Shown here: piece by piece, positions 24,052 through 32,901 of the stretch
How the letters are laid out: each line of letters starts with the position of its first letter
Numbering within the stretch: position 1 is the stretch's first letter
Assembly: GCA_013415565.1 (NCBI GenBank)
Contig: JAAEET010000010.1
Coordinates: forward strand, 1 to 43,786
DNA length: 43,786 bases
Reading direction: 5' to 3'
Source: Methanomicrobiales archaeon
GTDB lineage: Archaea; Halobacteriota; Methanomicrobia; Methanomicrobiales; Methanospirillaceae
Notes under the pieces: model-generated
Databases searched by the model: none
Told to the model about the DNA's origin: nothing
What the model saw: only the letters and a program-made list of their open reading frames with translations
Program-made: the position numbers and the translations under genes

Positions 24052-25167
24052 ATGACGGTCCCGGCGCACCGTATCATATTCCATGTTGATATGGACAGCT
24101 TCTATGCATCGGTCGAGGTCCGTGAACACCCCGAATATGCCGGCCGGCCGGTCATTGTCGGAGCCGATCCGAAGGGAGGTCTCGGGCGGGGTGTGGTGAG
24201 CACCTGTTCGTACGAGGCCCGGAAATTCGGCATCCATTCGGCGATGCCCATCTCCCATGCCTACCAGCGATGTCCCGATGCGGTATTCATACGGCCCCGC
24301 TTTGACCTCTATGAGCGGGCCTCCCGGGCCGTGATGCGGATCCTCCGGAGCTATTCTCCTCTCGTCGAGCAGGTCAGTATCGATGAAGCTTACCTGGATA
24401 TGAGCCATCTCCCGGACTTTACCACCGCCCGGGAGAAAGCAGGGGAGATCAAGGAAGAGATCCGGGAGAAGGAAGGGCTTGCCTGCTCGATCGGCATCGC
24501 TCCCGGGCGGACACTGGCCAAGATCGCATCCGATCACTCCAAGCCCGACGGCCTCCTGGTGGTCACACCCGATGAGACCGCCCCGTTCCTTGCCCGCCTG
24601 CCTGTGGAGAAGATCCCGGGAATCGGAAAGAAGTCTGCCCGGATCCTTCATGACATGGGGATCACCACCATCGGCGAACTGGCGGTGGCCGACATCCAGG
24701 TGCTCATCGCCCGGTTCGGGCGGTCTGCCGTTGTCATGCGGGACCTGGCCAGGGGAATCGACCGGACCGGTATCCGGGTCCGCGCGATCAGCAGGTCAAT
24801 CTCCCGTGAGCTGACGTTCGACCAGGACACCCGGGAAGTCGCGGTCCTCCAGGGAATTCTTGACCGGATGGCGGAGGACCTTGCAGAAATCCTCTCGCAT
24901 GAAGGCATGATGGCACGGACGGTCACGATCAAGATACGGTACCAGGGATTCGACACCCGTACGAAATCGAGGACGATCGAGAAGCCACGGGGCGATCTTC
25001 CTGCAATCAGAACCACAGCACGGCAGTTGTTTTCCGAACTCTACGATGGCCGCCTTGTCAGGCTGATCGGGCTGAAACTCTCGGCCCTCCAGACCAGCGA
25101 CCGGGAGCAGACGAGAATCGACGAATTCGTCGACCAGAAGATTCTCACCGGCAGCGATACCGTTTGA
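24052..25167 (+). CDS. dinB: DNA polymerase IV, Y-family
   Basis: A 371-aa translesion polymerase. Catalytic motifs are FHVDMDSFYASVE (metal Asp), SYEARKFGIHSAMP (fingers) and QVSIDEAYLDM (metal Asp and Glu), followed by the helix-hairpin-helix thumb VEKIPGIGKKSARIL and the little-finger domain. Near the C-terminus QTRIDEFV resembles a PCNA-interacting box, so the sliding clamp probably recruits it. The start at 24052 gives the normal N-terminus; the frame is open further upstream without family likeness. Confidence 0.93.
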   Translation: MTVPAHRIIFHVDMDSFYASVEVREHPEYAGRPVIVGADPKGGLGRGVVSTCSYEARKFGIHSAMPISHAYQRCPDAVFIRPRFDLYERASRAVMRILRSYSPLVEQVSIDEAYLDMSHLPDFTTAREKAGEIKEEIREKEGLACSIGIAPGRTLAKIASDHSKPDGLLVVTPDETAPFLARLPVEKIPGIGKKSARILHDMGITTIGELAVADIQVLIARFGRSAVVMRDLARGIDRTGIRVRAISRSISRELTFDQDTREVAVLQGILDRMAEDLAEILSHEGMMARTVTIKIRYQGFDTRTKSRTIEKPRGDLPAIRTTARQLFSELYDGRLVRLIGLKLSALQTSDREQTRIDEFVDQKILTGSDTV

Positions 25168-25218
25168 TCGCATCTCCTGCCTGGCAGGTATTTAAGGCAG
25201 GGCGAGAAAGGACCCTCC

Positions 25219-25353
25219 ATGCGCTTTATCGACCGCATCAGGGATGCGCTCTCCCCACATAAAGAACGGAAACGGAACCCTGGTCCGGAACGACCGGTGG
25301 AAGATGAGGAGGAAGAGGAGCTCGAGGACCTGATCGCGCTCGATATCATCTGA
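25219..25353 (+). CDS. Small acidic-tailed protein, 44 aa, function unknown
   Basis: An ORF of 44 residues starting MRFIDRIRDALSPHKERKR. The first half is a basic amphipathic helix; the second half is very acidic, with a run of five Glu, and ends LIALDII. AAAGGA lies eight bases before the ATG. The gene has its own apparent transcription unit: TATTTAAGG (25187-25195) at promoter distance upstream and seven T (25381-25387) 28 bases after the stop. It is not part of dinB. A small regulator or adaptor is conceivable, but I recognise no family. Confidence 0.6.
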   Translation: MRFIDRIRDALSPHKERKRNPGPERPVEDEEEEELEDLIALDII

Positions 25354-25380
25354 CATCATTCCCGGCCCGGAGAGCACACC

Positions 25381-25387
25381 TTTTTTT
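25381..25387 (+). terminator. T7 run after the 44-aa gene
   Basis: Seven consecutive T, 28 bases after the stop of the small gene and ~58 bases before the PEGA gene, fit an archaeal intrinsic termination site. Confidence 0.45.
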
Positions 25388-25445
25388 ACCACCATTCTGA
25401 ATACAGGTGCATGAACGCTTGGTGCCTGATCCCGGGAGGTGGTGT

Positions 25446-26837
25446 ATGAGGAATCCCGGACCGGCAGTGGCCGGTATCCTGCTCCTATTCCTCCTCCTCT
25501 CTCTGATCCCTGCCGTTTCCGGCCAGGAGTCCGGCGCAGAGACCGGATACGTGACCTTCATCACAACACCCCCCGGCGCGAAGATCGTCGTCGAGGATAC
25601 AACGATAGGTACGACACCGCTCGCGGATCAGCCGTTCCCCCCCGGCACGTATCTCTACACCCTGCTGAAGGACGGGTATGTCCCGGTGCAGACCTCGTTT
25701 GATTTGAAAGCGGGCCAGCGGCTGACGGTTTCAAAGACCCTCCAGCCGCTTTCACCAACTCCACCGTCAACCATCCCCACAACCATCCCGACCACCCGTC
25801 CGACCACGCCGCCTCCGCCGGGGCTCGGTTCAATCGCGGCCACGACCAGCCCGGCCGGAGCATCGATTTTCCTCAACGGGCAGTTCCAGGGGTATGCCCC
25901 GCTCGTCATCCCGAACCTTCAGCCCCGGACCTATACCGTGCTCGCCCGCCTGGAGGGATACAGCGACTATGCGGCATCTGTCAGGGTCAGCAGTAATACA
26001 CAGGCCCGGTTCGATGCGGTGCTCGAACCATCCCCCATACACCGTGATTACGGGTATATCAGCGTCTCTTCGAGCCCGTCCGGCGCACGTGTCAGCATCG
26101 ACGGGACCTACCGGGGGATTACACCGGCAACCATTACGGAATATCCCGGAAGCCATACGGTTCTCGTGCAGATGTCAGGGTATTCCGATTACAGCCAGCA
26201 GGTCTACGTGACCGCTGATACCACCCAGTTCGTGACCGCCACACTTTCTCCGGTTCCTCCGGTCTCGTCCGGGTCACTGCTGGTCGTCTCCTCGCCGCCG
26301 GTGGCAAATGTATATCTCGATGGAAACTACCGGGGGCAGACCGATTCCGGCGGATCCCTGGTCATTTCCAACCTCGCGCCCCGGTCATACCAGGTTGAGG
26401 TATCAAAGTCCCGCTATTACGATTATACCGCTGTGGTCACCGTGTATCAGGGGCAGCAGGCGTATGTCCAGGCGACCCTCGTCCCGGTATCACCCACGGT
26501 TATTCCCACCACCTCGCCCGTTCCGGGGGGGACCGGTTCCCTTTCCATCAGTTCCAGCCCTTCCGGGGCGCAGGTCTATATCGATAATGTCTTCCGGGGA
26601 TACACCCCGAGCGTGTATGATGGTCTTGCACAGGGGATGCACAGCGTGACGCTCAAAAACCCGGGATACGTCGATTTCCAGGCGCAGTTCCAGGTGGCAG
26701 CCGGCCAGACCACGAACCTCGCCGCCACCCTGACGCCGGCAGGAACCCCCACCCAGTCCGGGCTTACGGAACCGGTTCTCGCCGCAGGACTGCTCGCCGC
26801 CGGAATACTGGCCTTATTCAGGAGGAATAAACCATGA
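25446..26837 (+). CDS. Surface protein with five PEGA domains
   Basis: A 463-aa exported protein. A signal peptide (about residues 1-30) is followed by five PEGA domains of ~68 residues, each with a form of SSPSGA-x-V-x-IDG-x-YRG-x-TP and GYSDY, for example near residues 35, 135, 205, 280 and 370. Pro/Thr linkers separate domains 1-2 and 4-5. A C-terminal hydrophobic helix followed by RRNKP anchors it in the membrane, domains outside. GGGAGGTG lies just before the ATG at 25446. Such proteins are common in Methanomicrobiales envelopes. It overlaps the next gene by four bases. Confidence 0.88.
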   Translation: MRNPGPAVAGILLLFLLLSLIPAVSGQESGAETGYVTFITTPPGAKIVVEDTTIGTTPLADQPFPPGTYLYTLLKDGYVPVQTSFDLKAGQRLTVSKTLQPLSPTPPSTIPTTIPTTRPTTPPPPGLGSIAATTSPAGASIFLNGQFQGYAPLVIPNLQPRTYTVLARLEGYSDYAASVRVSSNTQARFDAVLEPSPIHRDYGYISVSSSPSGARVSIDGTYRGITPATITEYPGSHTVLVQMSGYSDYSQQVYVTADTTQFVTATLSPVPPVSSGSLLVVSSPPVANVYLDGNYRGQTDSGGSLVISNLAPRSYQVEVSKSRYYDYTAVVTVYQGQQAYVQATLVPVSPTVIPTTSPVPGGTGSLSISSSPSGAQVYIDNVFRGYTPSVYDGLAQGMHSVTLKNPGYVDFQAQFQVAAGQTTNLAATLTPAGTPTQSGLTEPVLAAGLLAAGILALFRRNKP

Positions 26838-27625
26838 ATCCAACTTCAAGTCTGGTCACCCGGTTTACTGCCGTATTCCTGGTGATCATTATTCTGATCA
26901 GCGGTATCGCCGCTTTTGTAACCTTTGACGTGGCGGGAGGTGCCCTGCGGGAATCGATCCGGGACGAGCTCATGACCAGTGCAGGGATCATGGCGACCCA
27001 GGTGAATGCATCTGAGATTCTTCCCCTGAAACCGGGCGATGAAGGATCACCGGCGTACATTGCGGTTGCCCGGCACCTCGCAACAATGCGGTCGGCGAAT
27101 GATAAGATCACCAATGCCTACATCATGTACGTCGATGACAATCAGGTCATCAGCTTCGTGGTCGACGACTTCTGGCTCGAGGATCCCGGACAGGCAGCAC
27201 AGATCGGCGAAGTCTATCCGTCCCCCGATCGTGAGCAGATCTTCATGGCCCTCTCGGTCCCTGCCGCATCGGAGAACGTCTATACCGACAAATGGGGAAC
27301 ATTCATCTCAGGGTATGCCCCGATCAGGGATGAGAACGGGAATACCGTGGCAGTCCTCGGCATCGATGTTGAAGCATCAGATCTTCCGGAACGGGTCTCT
27401 GCGGTGCGGAACGCGTACATCGCGCTAATGGGAAGCCTCATTCTGGCCGGGACCCTTGCCGTCTTCCTCCTTTCCCGCTCTCTTGCACGGGACATACAGC
27501 AGCTCACTTCCGCGGTTGAAGAGATGCAGGCCGGAGCCCGGACCGTCGAGATCGATACCCGCCGGAACGATGAACTGGGATCCCTTGCACGGGCCATTGC
27601 GCGGCTCGAAGAGCTGATCAGATAA
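26834..27625 (+). CDS. Membrane sensor with extracytoplasmic domain and HAMP, no output domain
   Basis: A 263-aa protein. Membrane helix 1 spans residues ~10-30, an extracytoplasmic Cache/PDC-like ligand domain ~31-190 (ITNAYIMYVDDNQVISFVVDD and WGTFISGYAPIRDENGNTVAVLGIDV are typical), helix 2 ~197-217 and a HAMP linker ~218-260 (ARDIQQLTSAVEEMQAG). The protein ends right after HAMP, with no kinase, cyclase or chemotaxis domain. Its ATG overlaps the stop of the PEGA gene, so the two are co-translated. It may signal through a partner protein, or be what remains of a longer receptor. Confidence 0.82.
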   Translation: MNPTSSLVTRFTAVFLVIIILISGIAAFVTFDVAGGALRESIRDELMTSAGIMATQVNASEILPLKPGDEGSPAYIAVARHLATMRSANDKITNAYIMYVDDNQVISFVVDDFWLEDPGQAAQIGEVYPSPDREQIFMALSVPAASENVYTDKWGTFISGYAPIRDENGNTVAVLGIDVEASDLPERVSAVRNAYIALMGSLILAGTLAVFLLSRSLARDIQQLTSAVEEMQAGARTVEIDTRRNDELGSLARAIARLEELIR

Positions 27626-27632
27626 TAGATCC

Positions 27633-27639
27633 TTTTTTT
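27633..27639 (+). terminator. T7 run after the PEGA-sensor pair
   Basis: Seven T begin eight bases after the stop codon of the sensor gene, a likely archaeal terminator for the two-gene unit. Confidence 0.5.
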
Positions 27640-27729
27640 CTGTCGCACCTGACCGGTCATGTTCCGGATCGCCGCTTCCGCTCAGTGCGCCCGGTGCCTT
27701 GATATGGTGTCCGGAACAAAAACTGGAGA

Positions 27730-28281
27730 ATGATTTCCATGGCCAGAACCGGTACCGTGCTCCTGCTCCTGCTCCTGTTCCTGACAGCAGGCTGCACAAC
27801 CGCCCCTGGCGGAACCGCCCTGAGTGGGGAGGAGAGAGAGAACGTCCAGGCAGGGGTCAGGGATTTTCTCGGGGATGCGAACTACACGGTAAACCTGGAT
27901 ACCGTCCAGATCGAAAAAGACCTTTTCGTCGTCCGGGACAACCAGACAGCATTCTTCCTCGACCCTGTCTCCGGACGGGTAGTTCGTGCCGAGTTTTCCG
28001 GCCCCTCCGCGATAGCGCTTGCAGAACAGACGATGCTTTACCAGGATGCAATGGATGGTATCAGGGCATTCCTCCAGAATGATGAATATTCCCCGGAGAT
28101 CTCCCGGATAGTGTATGAGAACGAGCGGTACAGGATAGAGGGTCCGGGCATCCTCTTCCGGGTGAATACCACCTCACATGACGTGGTCACCGCAGAGTTG
28201 ATCGGCGAGGAGGCAGTCAGCGCCATCAACCAGAGCGACCAATATCACCGGGTCCGCGAGGCAGTTTCCAATACCACCTGA
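27730..28281 (+). CDS. Lipoprotein of unknown function
   Basis: A 183-aa exported lipoprotein: a short hydrophobic signal (TVLLLLLLFLTAGC) with Cys at the lipobox. The mature part has two similar segments, each with a charged helix followed by a strand pair such as DLFVVRDNQTAFFLDPVSGRV, which looks PepSY-like (an approximate likeness, not a firm call). Start codons at 27730 and 27739 are both possible; GGAG at 27724 is awkwardly spaced for either. A T6 run at 28294-28299 follows the stop. Confidence 0.65.
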   Translation: MISMARTGTVLLLLLLFLTAGCTTAPGGTALSGEERENVQAGVRDFLGDANYTVNLDTVQIEKDLFVVRDNQTAFFLDPVSGRVVRAEFSGPSAIALAEQTMLYQDAMDGIRAFLQNDEYSPEISRIVYENERYRIEGPGILFRVNTTSHDVVTAELIGEEAVSAINQSDQYHRVREAVSNTT

Positions 28282-28327
28282 TCCCCTCCGCCATTTTTTC
28301 CCATCCCTTTCGGAAAAGATCATCCTC

Positions 28328-29503
28328 TCAATCCAGAACCATCCGGGATGCCGCTTCCCTGATGCGCCGCACCAGGTTCTCCTCGCCGCCATAACCGAAG
28401 GTGACCTGGCTTGCGTGCATCACATCTATCGAGGGGATGTTCCGTGATACCGCAAACGGGCGTTCAAGGAGACCGCCGAGGATGAGGTTGATGCCGGCCC
28501 GGTCAAGATGGTCCTCGATCTCCCGGGAGGCGGGCATGATGAGGATCTCGCTGTCCGGGCCCGCCGCCTGACGGATACGCTCCGGTGAGGGCGGCATCAG
28601 ATCCAGGATAACCAGGCGGGGTGGACAGTGCAGCCCGGAAAGAAACTCCGAGAAGGCGACGGCCCGGGCAGGTCCCGAGAACAGCGCGATACGGAGCCTT
28701 CCGGGGAGAGATGGTGGCGCGGGTATCGCGGGAGGCGGGTCATACGTTCGTCCGAGCGCCTCAAGCACGGATGACAGGAAGCGGTCGGTTGCCGGTCTCC
28801 CCACGGGAAGATCCACGATCCTGAACGGGGTGCCGAACCGGTCCCTGAGCACCTCAGCAGCGCCGAGCCCTGAGGTCTCGCAGAGAACCAGGTTCAGGGC
28901 AGCGTCACCTGCCCGGGCGAAATCCCCCGGACCGGAACCCGCCGTGAAGACGGCTCCCGTCCTGACCCCAACAGACGAGAGGAGTCGTTTCATCTCCGAG
29001 AGATCCGGTCCGGACCGGAGCACGCCGAGGAGGTTGACCCGGCAGGGATCGACCGTTCCGCTGGAGCCTGCCAGCGCGGATGCGATTGCTGCAAGGGTGT
29101 CGTGATAGCCACCGGGGTGGTCACCCTCGAACCCCCCTGAATCAACGGCCAGGGTTCGTGCCGATACCGATGCGGAACTGACCGCCGAGGCAACATCCTC
29201 GCCGATGATATCCGATGCGCAGCAGGAGAGGACGGCGATCAGGTCGGGCGAGAGCGTGCAGTCAAGTTCCTCGATTGCCCCGGCCAGTTTCCGCTCGGCG
29301 CCGAATATGACGTCCTGCTCGTCAAGGCAGGTCGAGTAGATCCGGGGAGGGTGATCGCCCCGCATACCGAGGATATAGGTGATATGGTAGACGCAGCCTT
29401 TCGGACCGTGGACCAGGATGACGGTATTCTTCATGGTCCCGAGTGCCTTGATGGCACCAAAGAGCCTGCAGGTGCTCCGAGGGATTACCGGTACCGCTGC
29501 CAT
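28328..29503 (-). CDS. Stand-alone nitrogenase component 1-like protein (NifE/NifD family)
   Basis: A 391-aa oxidoreductase-like subunit. It has the P-cluster-type cysteine regions of the family: RSTCRLFGAIKAL, HGPKGCVYH and YSTCLDEQDVIFG, then LSCCASDIIGED. In known systems (nitrogenase, NifEN, chlorophyllide reductases, CfbCD of F430 synthesis) such a subunit works with a second subunit and a NifH-like reductase; neither is encoded nearby. The ATG at 29503 is chosen because GGAGG lies seven bases upstream. Its role cannot be assigned; it may use a reductase encoded elsewhere. Confidence 0.8.
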   Translation of the reverse strand: MAAVPVIPRSTCRLFGAIKALGTMKNTVILVHGPKGCVYHITYILGMRGDHPPRIYSTCLDEQDVIFGAERKLAGAIEELDCTLSPDLIAVLSCCASDIIGEDVASAVSSASVSARTLAVDSGGFEGDHPGGYHDTLAAIASALAGSSGTVDPCRVNLLGVLRSGPDLSEMKRLLSSVGVRTGAVFTAGSGPGDFARAGDAALNLVLCETSGLGAAEVLRDRFGTPFRIVDLPVGRPATDRFLSSVLEALGRTYDPPPAIPAPPSLPGRLRIALFSGPARAVAFSEFLSGLHCPPRLVILDLMPPSPERIRQAAGPDSEILIMPASREIEDHLDRAGINLILGGLLERPFAVSRNIPSIDVMHASQVTFGYGGEENLVRRIREAASRMVLD

Positions 29504-29681
29504 TGATACGCCTCCGTATGTAGGTACCATAGCCCTGTCCATAGAAAAACCGATGCATAGAACGTGTTTTCAACGGAACGGCAGGCCGGACCGGGAACAC
29601 GGAATCGAGTACTGTTCTTTGGTGACCGTGGAAGGGAGCAGAAATATAACCGCGAAGAGCGAATAATGTTGGAACGACAGT

Positions 29682-30284
29682 ATGAACCGACAACAGCTCG
29701 AGTATGCCGTTCTCATCGTTTTCGTGTTCCTCTTCCTCTGGTTCGCCGTACAGGCTGTGCTCATCGATGATACAACCCGGTTCTATGTTGTGCTCATATC
29801 CATCGTGCTTCTTGGAGTACCGGTTCTCTTTGAACGAAAGATGGCCGTCATCCTCCCGTTTGGCACCAAAAGTATCGTAGCTCTCGCCCTTTTTCTCCAT
29901 ATAGCCGGGGGGATCAACCGCTGGTACTGGAAGTTCATGCCCTACTACGATAAGCTGGCGCACGGGGTATCGGCCCTGGCTCTGGGCCTCCTCATCTTTT
30001 CGTTCTTCCTTGTTCTCGATTCCTGGGAGATACGGGTGCGCCCCTCGCGGATTCTCCCCTGGATATTCGTCCTCGTCTTGCTTCTCGGACTGTGCTGGGA
30101 GGTTGGAGAATACTACATCGATGTCCTGGTCCAGTCGTCCTATAACAATGGCGTGACCGACTCCATCCTTGATGTCCTGTCAAACACCATCGGGACGATT
30201 GTCGCCATGGCGATTGCCGCCCGTTACCTGAAATCCGTCCCCGCGGGACGGACTCCCGGATACCTGCTCAATCCCGAACAGTAA
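29682..30284 (+). CDS. DUF2238-like integral membrane protein
   Basis: A 200-aa protein with about six hydrophobic segments. It carries the conserved polar residues of YjdF/DUF2238-type proteins inside or next to helices: YYDKLAHGVSALALGLL, WEVGEYYIDVL and TDSILDVLSNTIGT. Function is unknown in the family. It diverges from the nitrogenase-like gene; AAATATAA at 29641-29648 is a likely TATA box. Confidence 0.7.
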   Translation: MNRQQLEYAVLIVFVFLFLWFAVQAVLIDDTTRFYVVLISIVLLGVPVLFERKMAVILPFGTKSIVALALFLHIAGGINRWYWKFMPYYDKLAHGVSALALGLLIFSFFLVLDSWEIRVRPSRILPWIFVLVLLLGLCWEVGEYYIDVLVQSSYNNGVTDSILDVLSNTIGTIVAMAIAARYLKSVPAGRTPGYLLNPEQ

Positions 30285-30304
30285 CGCCGGGGACACCCGC
30301 ATGG

Positions 30305-31120
30305 TTACGGACCGGAAAGGATGGAACCAAGCATCATGACCGCTACCGCGGCCAGCAGTATCCCGATACCCGTACGCAGCAGATGCTCCGGCGCCCTGGG
30401 AGAAGTATGCGCTCCGGCGTATGCACCGATCACCGCACCAGCCGAGAGACTGAGCGCGTAGGCCAGCTCGACATGACCGAGCGTGGCATGGGTCAGGGCG
30501 CCCGCACATGACGTGCCGAGAACAACCAGTGATGAGGTCGCCACGGCAAAGTGCACCGGCATTCCTGTGGTCACCAGTGCCGGGACGTTGAACACTCCAC
30601 CCCCGATACCGGTCAGTCCGCTTGCCAGGCCGGCACATGCTCCCCACACGGTATAATGGAAATAAAAAATCCTGGTTTTCACTCGACGTGAGTAAGAATC
30701 GCAACAGGTCTCTTCGCAGGACGGACCCCGCTCCAGTGCCCGCACCAGGGGGAATTTCGGAAAGAGCAGTTTGATCGCCAGCATGCCGACGACCAGGGAG
30801 AAGAGCAGCCCGACAATCGCCCCGGATATGAATGCCGTCAGGTAGGCGCCGGCGATTGCCACCACGATACTGGGGGCCAGAAGACACGCAGCGCTCCTGA
30901 AAAATACCCTCTTCTGGCGCAGATAGGAGGCCGATGCAGCAAGCGTGGTGAATATGATAACGACCAGGCTGGTGCCTACCGCGTCCTGCGGTGCGAGGCC
31001 GAAGACCAGGATCAGGATCGGGACATAGAGGAATCCGCCTCCGAGGCCCGCCAGTGCCGCCAGAAAACCGGCTGCCATGCCCATGAAGACGGCGGCAACG
31101 GCGATGGTGATGGGGATCAC
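30305..31120 (-). CDS. TauE/SafE family exporter
   Basis: A 271-aa membrane protein with eight hydrophobic segments, two related halves marked by AGFLAALAGLGGGFLYVPIL near the start and SGLTGIGGGVFNVPALV in the middle. The family exports sulfite, sulfoacetate or related anions, or moves them inward. The GTG at 31120 has GGAGAGG upstream and puts helix 1 at the N-terminus; a GTG at 31192 overlapping the larE stop would add a hydrophilic extension. Its place after larE suggests a link to sulfur handling. Confidence 0.83.
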   Translation of the reverse strand: MIPITIAVAAVFMGMAAGFLAALAGLGGGFLYVPILILVFGLAPQDAVGTSLVVIIFTTLAASASYLRQKRVFFRSAACLLAPSIVVAIAGAYLTAFISGAIVGLLFSLVVGMLAIKLLFPKFPLVRALERGPSCEETCCDSYSRRVKTRIFYFHYTVWGACAGLASGLTGIGGGVFNVPALVTTGMPVHFAVATSSLVVLGTSCAGALTHATLGHVELAYALSLSAGAVIGAYAGAHTSPRAPEHLLRTGIGILLAAVAVMMLGSILSGP

Positions 31121-31185
31121 GTACCTCTCCTGATCCCGGTACTCCCGTCCATCTGCCGGAGGCCCGCTTTCATGTTCGCCACGGT

Positions 31186-32028
31186 CTACCACGCCCTTCG
31201 GGGAAATTCGCGGCCTGGGGGCCCTCCGGCACCCTCATCCATGCTCCCGCTCCGGAATCCTTCGATATCAAGGGTTATATACCGGTAACCTGCCGCCTTC
31301 AGTCCGGCTGCAATCTCATCGCTGTAACGGAGCAGCAGGAAAAATTCGGTTGGGAGCACCTCGATCCGGGCCAGGTCCCCGTGCGACCGGAGCCTGACCT
31401 GGGAGAGACCGAACGAACGGATGAGGTCTTCTCCCGTCTCGATGGTCCGGAGCCTGGCGGTCGTTATCTCCTCATCGTAGGGGATTCGCGATGCAAGACA
31501 GGCCGATGAAGGGCTGTTCCAGAACGGAAGACCGCGGGACCGGGCGAGCTCGCGGATATCCTTCTTCGAAAAATCGCATTCGACGTAGGGGTGGATGACC
31601 CCTTCCTCCCCGCAGGCACGAAGCCCCGGCCGGAATTCACCCAGATCGTCTGTATTCACCCCGTCAGCTATCGTGCCGGCACCAGCATCCTTTGCCGAAT
31701 CACGGAGGATACGGCAGGCATGTTTCTTGCACCGGTAGCACCGGTCTCTCCGGTTCTGCCGGAACCCGGGATCGTCCAGGATGGGGAACGGGAGGATAAT
31801 CAGGGGTATGCCGAGGGCCGCTGCCCGTTCCTGTGCCTCCCGGAGCTGCCTGCGGGGAAGGAGGGGGGAGTCGAGGAGGATGACACGGGCATGCTCCCCG
31901 AGCTCTTCCTTCGCTATCGCGGCAAGGAGCGCACTGTCAACACCGCCGGAATATGCGATGGTGATGCATTTCTTCCCTGCGAGGGTCTCCCGCAAAGCTT
32001 TCTCCTTCTCTGGATCCAGGATTACCAC
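31186..32028 (-). CDS. larE: LarE-type ATP-dependent sulfur transferase
   Basis: A 280-aa PP-loop enzyme. The ATP site is IAYSGGVDSALL. DRCYRCK (CxxC) and SSACLASRIPYDEEI give three cysteines, as in LarE forms that bind a [4Fe-4S] cluster and pass sulfur catalytically rather than giving up a protein cysteine. LarE makes the nickel-pincer cofactor of lactate racemase from a pyridinium precursor; larB and larC are not seen here, so a different acceptor is possible. The frame opens to 32103, but family likeness begins at LDPEKEKAL, so GTG 32028 is chosen with moderate certainty. Confidence 0.83.
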   Translation of the reverse strand: MVILDPEKEKALRETLAGKKCITIAYSGGVDSALLAAIAKEELGEHARVILLDSPLLPRRQLREAQERAAALGIPLIILPFPILDDPGFRQNRRDRCYRCKKHACRILRDSAKDAGAGTIADGVNTDDLGEFRPGLRACGEEGVIHPYVECDFSKKDIRELARSRGLPFWNSPSSACLASRIPYDEEITTARLRTIETGEDLIRSFGLSQVRLRSHGDLARIEVLPTEFFLLLRYSDEIAAGLKAAGYRYITLDIEGFRSGSMDEGAGGPPGREFPRRAW

Positions 32029-32142
32029 CGGTTCTGTATATGCCGGCCGGCACCAGGACCTGCCGGGGCTTATCAGGAAATACATTATGGTGAAACACTT
32101 CATAATACTGTGCAGGATCCAAGGGAGGATTCACCGGGAACC

Positions 32143-32901
32143 ATGCTGAGCGAAAGGGAAATCATGCGGTATTCCCGCCAGATTGCATTCATCGGCGAGG
32201 AGGGGCAGGAACGGCTCAAAGCGGCGCACGTTGTCCTTGCCGGGACCGGAGGGCTCGGCTGTCCTGCTGCAGCCTATCTGGCCGCCGCCGGGGTCGGGCG
32301 CCTGACCATCATCGATTCCGACCGGGTGGAGCTGACCAACCTGAACCGGCAGATCCTCCACTGGGAGAAGGATATCGGACGGGAAAAGGTGGTTTCCTCC
32401 GGGGAGAAACTCGGGGCGATGAACCCGGGAATGGTCATCAGGGAGGTCTGCGAGACCGTCACCATGGAGAATGCACCGTCCCTTATCGGGCAGGCCTCAC
32501 TCGTCATTGATGCGCTCGATAATTTTCCCGCCCGGTATGCACTGAACTGTGCGGCCCTTGAATATGGCATCCCCTGCATCCATGGGGCTGTCTCAGGATT
32601 CGACGGGCACATCACAACGGTGATTCCCGGCAAGACGGCATGCCTGCAGTGCATCTTCCCTGACCCGCCGGGAGGATCGGAGTTCCCGATCATCGGGACA
32701 ACTGCCGGAATTATCGGCATCATGCAGGCGAACGAGGCCATAAAGTACCTGACGGGGAGGGGGTCCCTGCTGGAAAACCGCCTGCTGATCTGGGACGGGA
32801 GAGACTCCTCGGTCACCATCCTGGATCTTGAACGTGACCCCCGGTGCAGCGCCTGCGGAGACCATCTTCCGGGAGCACCCGGGACAGGGGGTAGACGGTG
32901 A
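32143..32901 (+). CDS. ThiF/MoeB/HesA-family adenylyltransferase
   Basis: A 252-aa E1-like enzyme that adenylates the C-terminal Gly-Gly of a ubiquitin-like sulfur carrier. Seen are the nucleotide site GTGGLGCPAAAYLAAAGVG, DSDRVELTNLNRQILH with the catalytic Asp/Arg residues, and zinc cysteines CLQC and CSAC. The crossover loop lacks the catalytic Cys found in many relatives (PPGGSEFPIIGTTAGIIG), so it probably acts like MoeB by adenylation only. The carrier gene overlaps it by four bases, and MoaE follows. ATG 32143 is chosen; upstream frame is the antisense of larE. Confidence 0.88.
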   Translation: MLSEREIMRYSRQIAFIGEEGQERLKAAHVVLAGTGGLGCPAAAYLAAAGVGRLTIIDSDRVELTNLNRQILHWEKDIGREKVVSSGEKLGAMNPGMVIREVCETVTMENAPSLIGQASLVIDALDNFPARYALNCAALEYGIPCIHGAVSGFDGHITTVIPGKTACLQCIFPDPPGGSEFPIIGTTAGIIGIMQANEAIKYLTGRGSLLENRLLIWDGRDSSVTILDLERDPRCSACGDHLPGAPGTGGRR

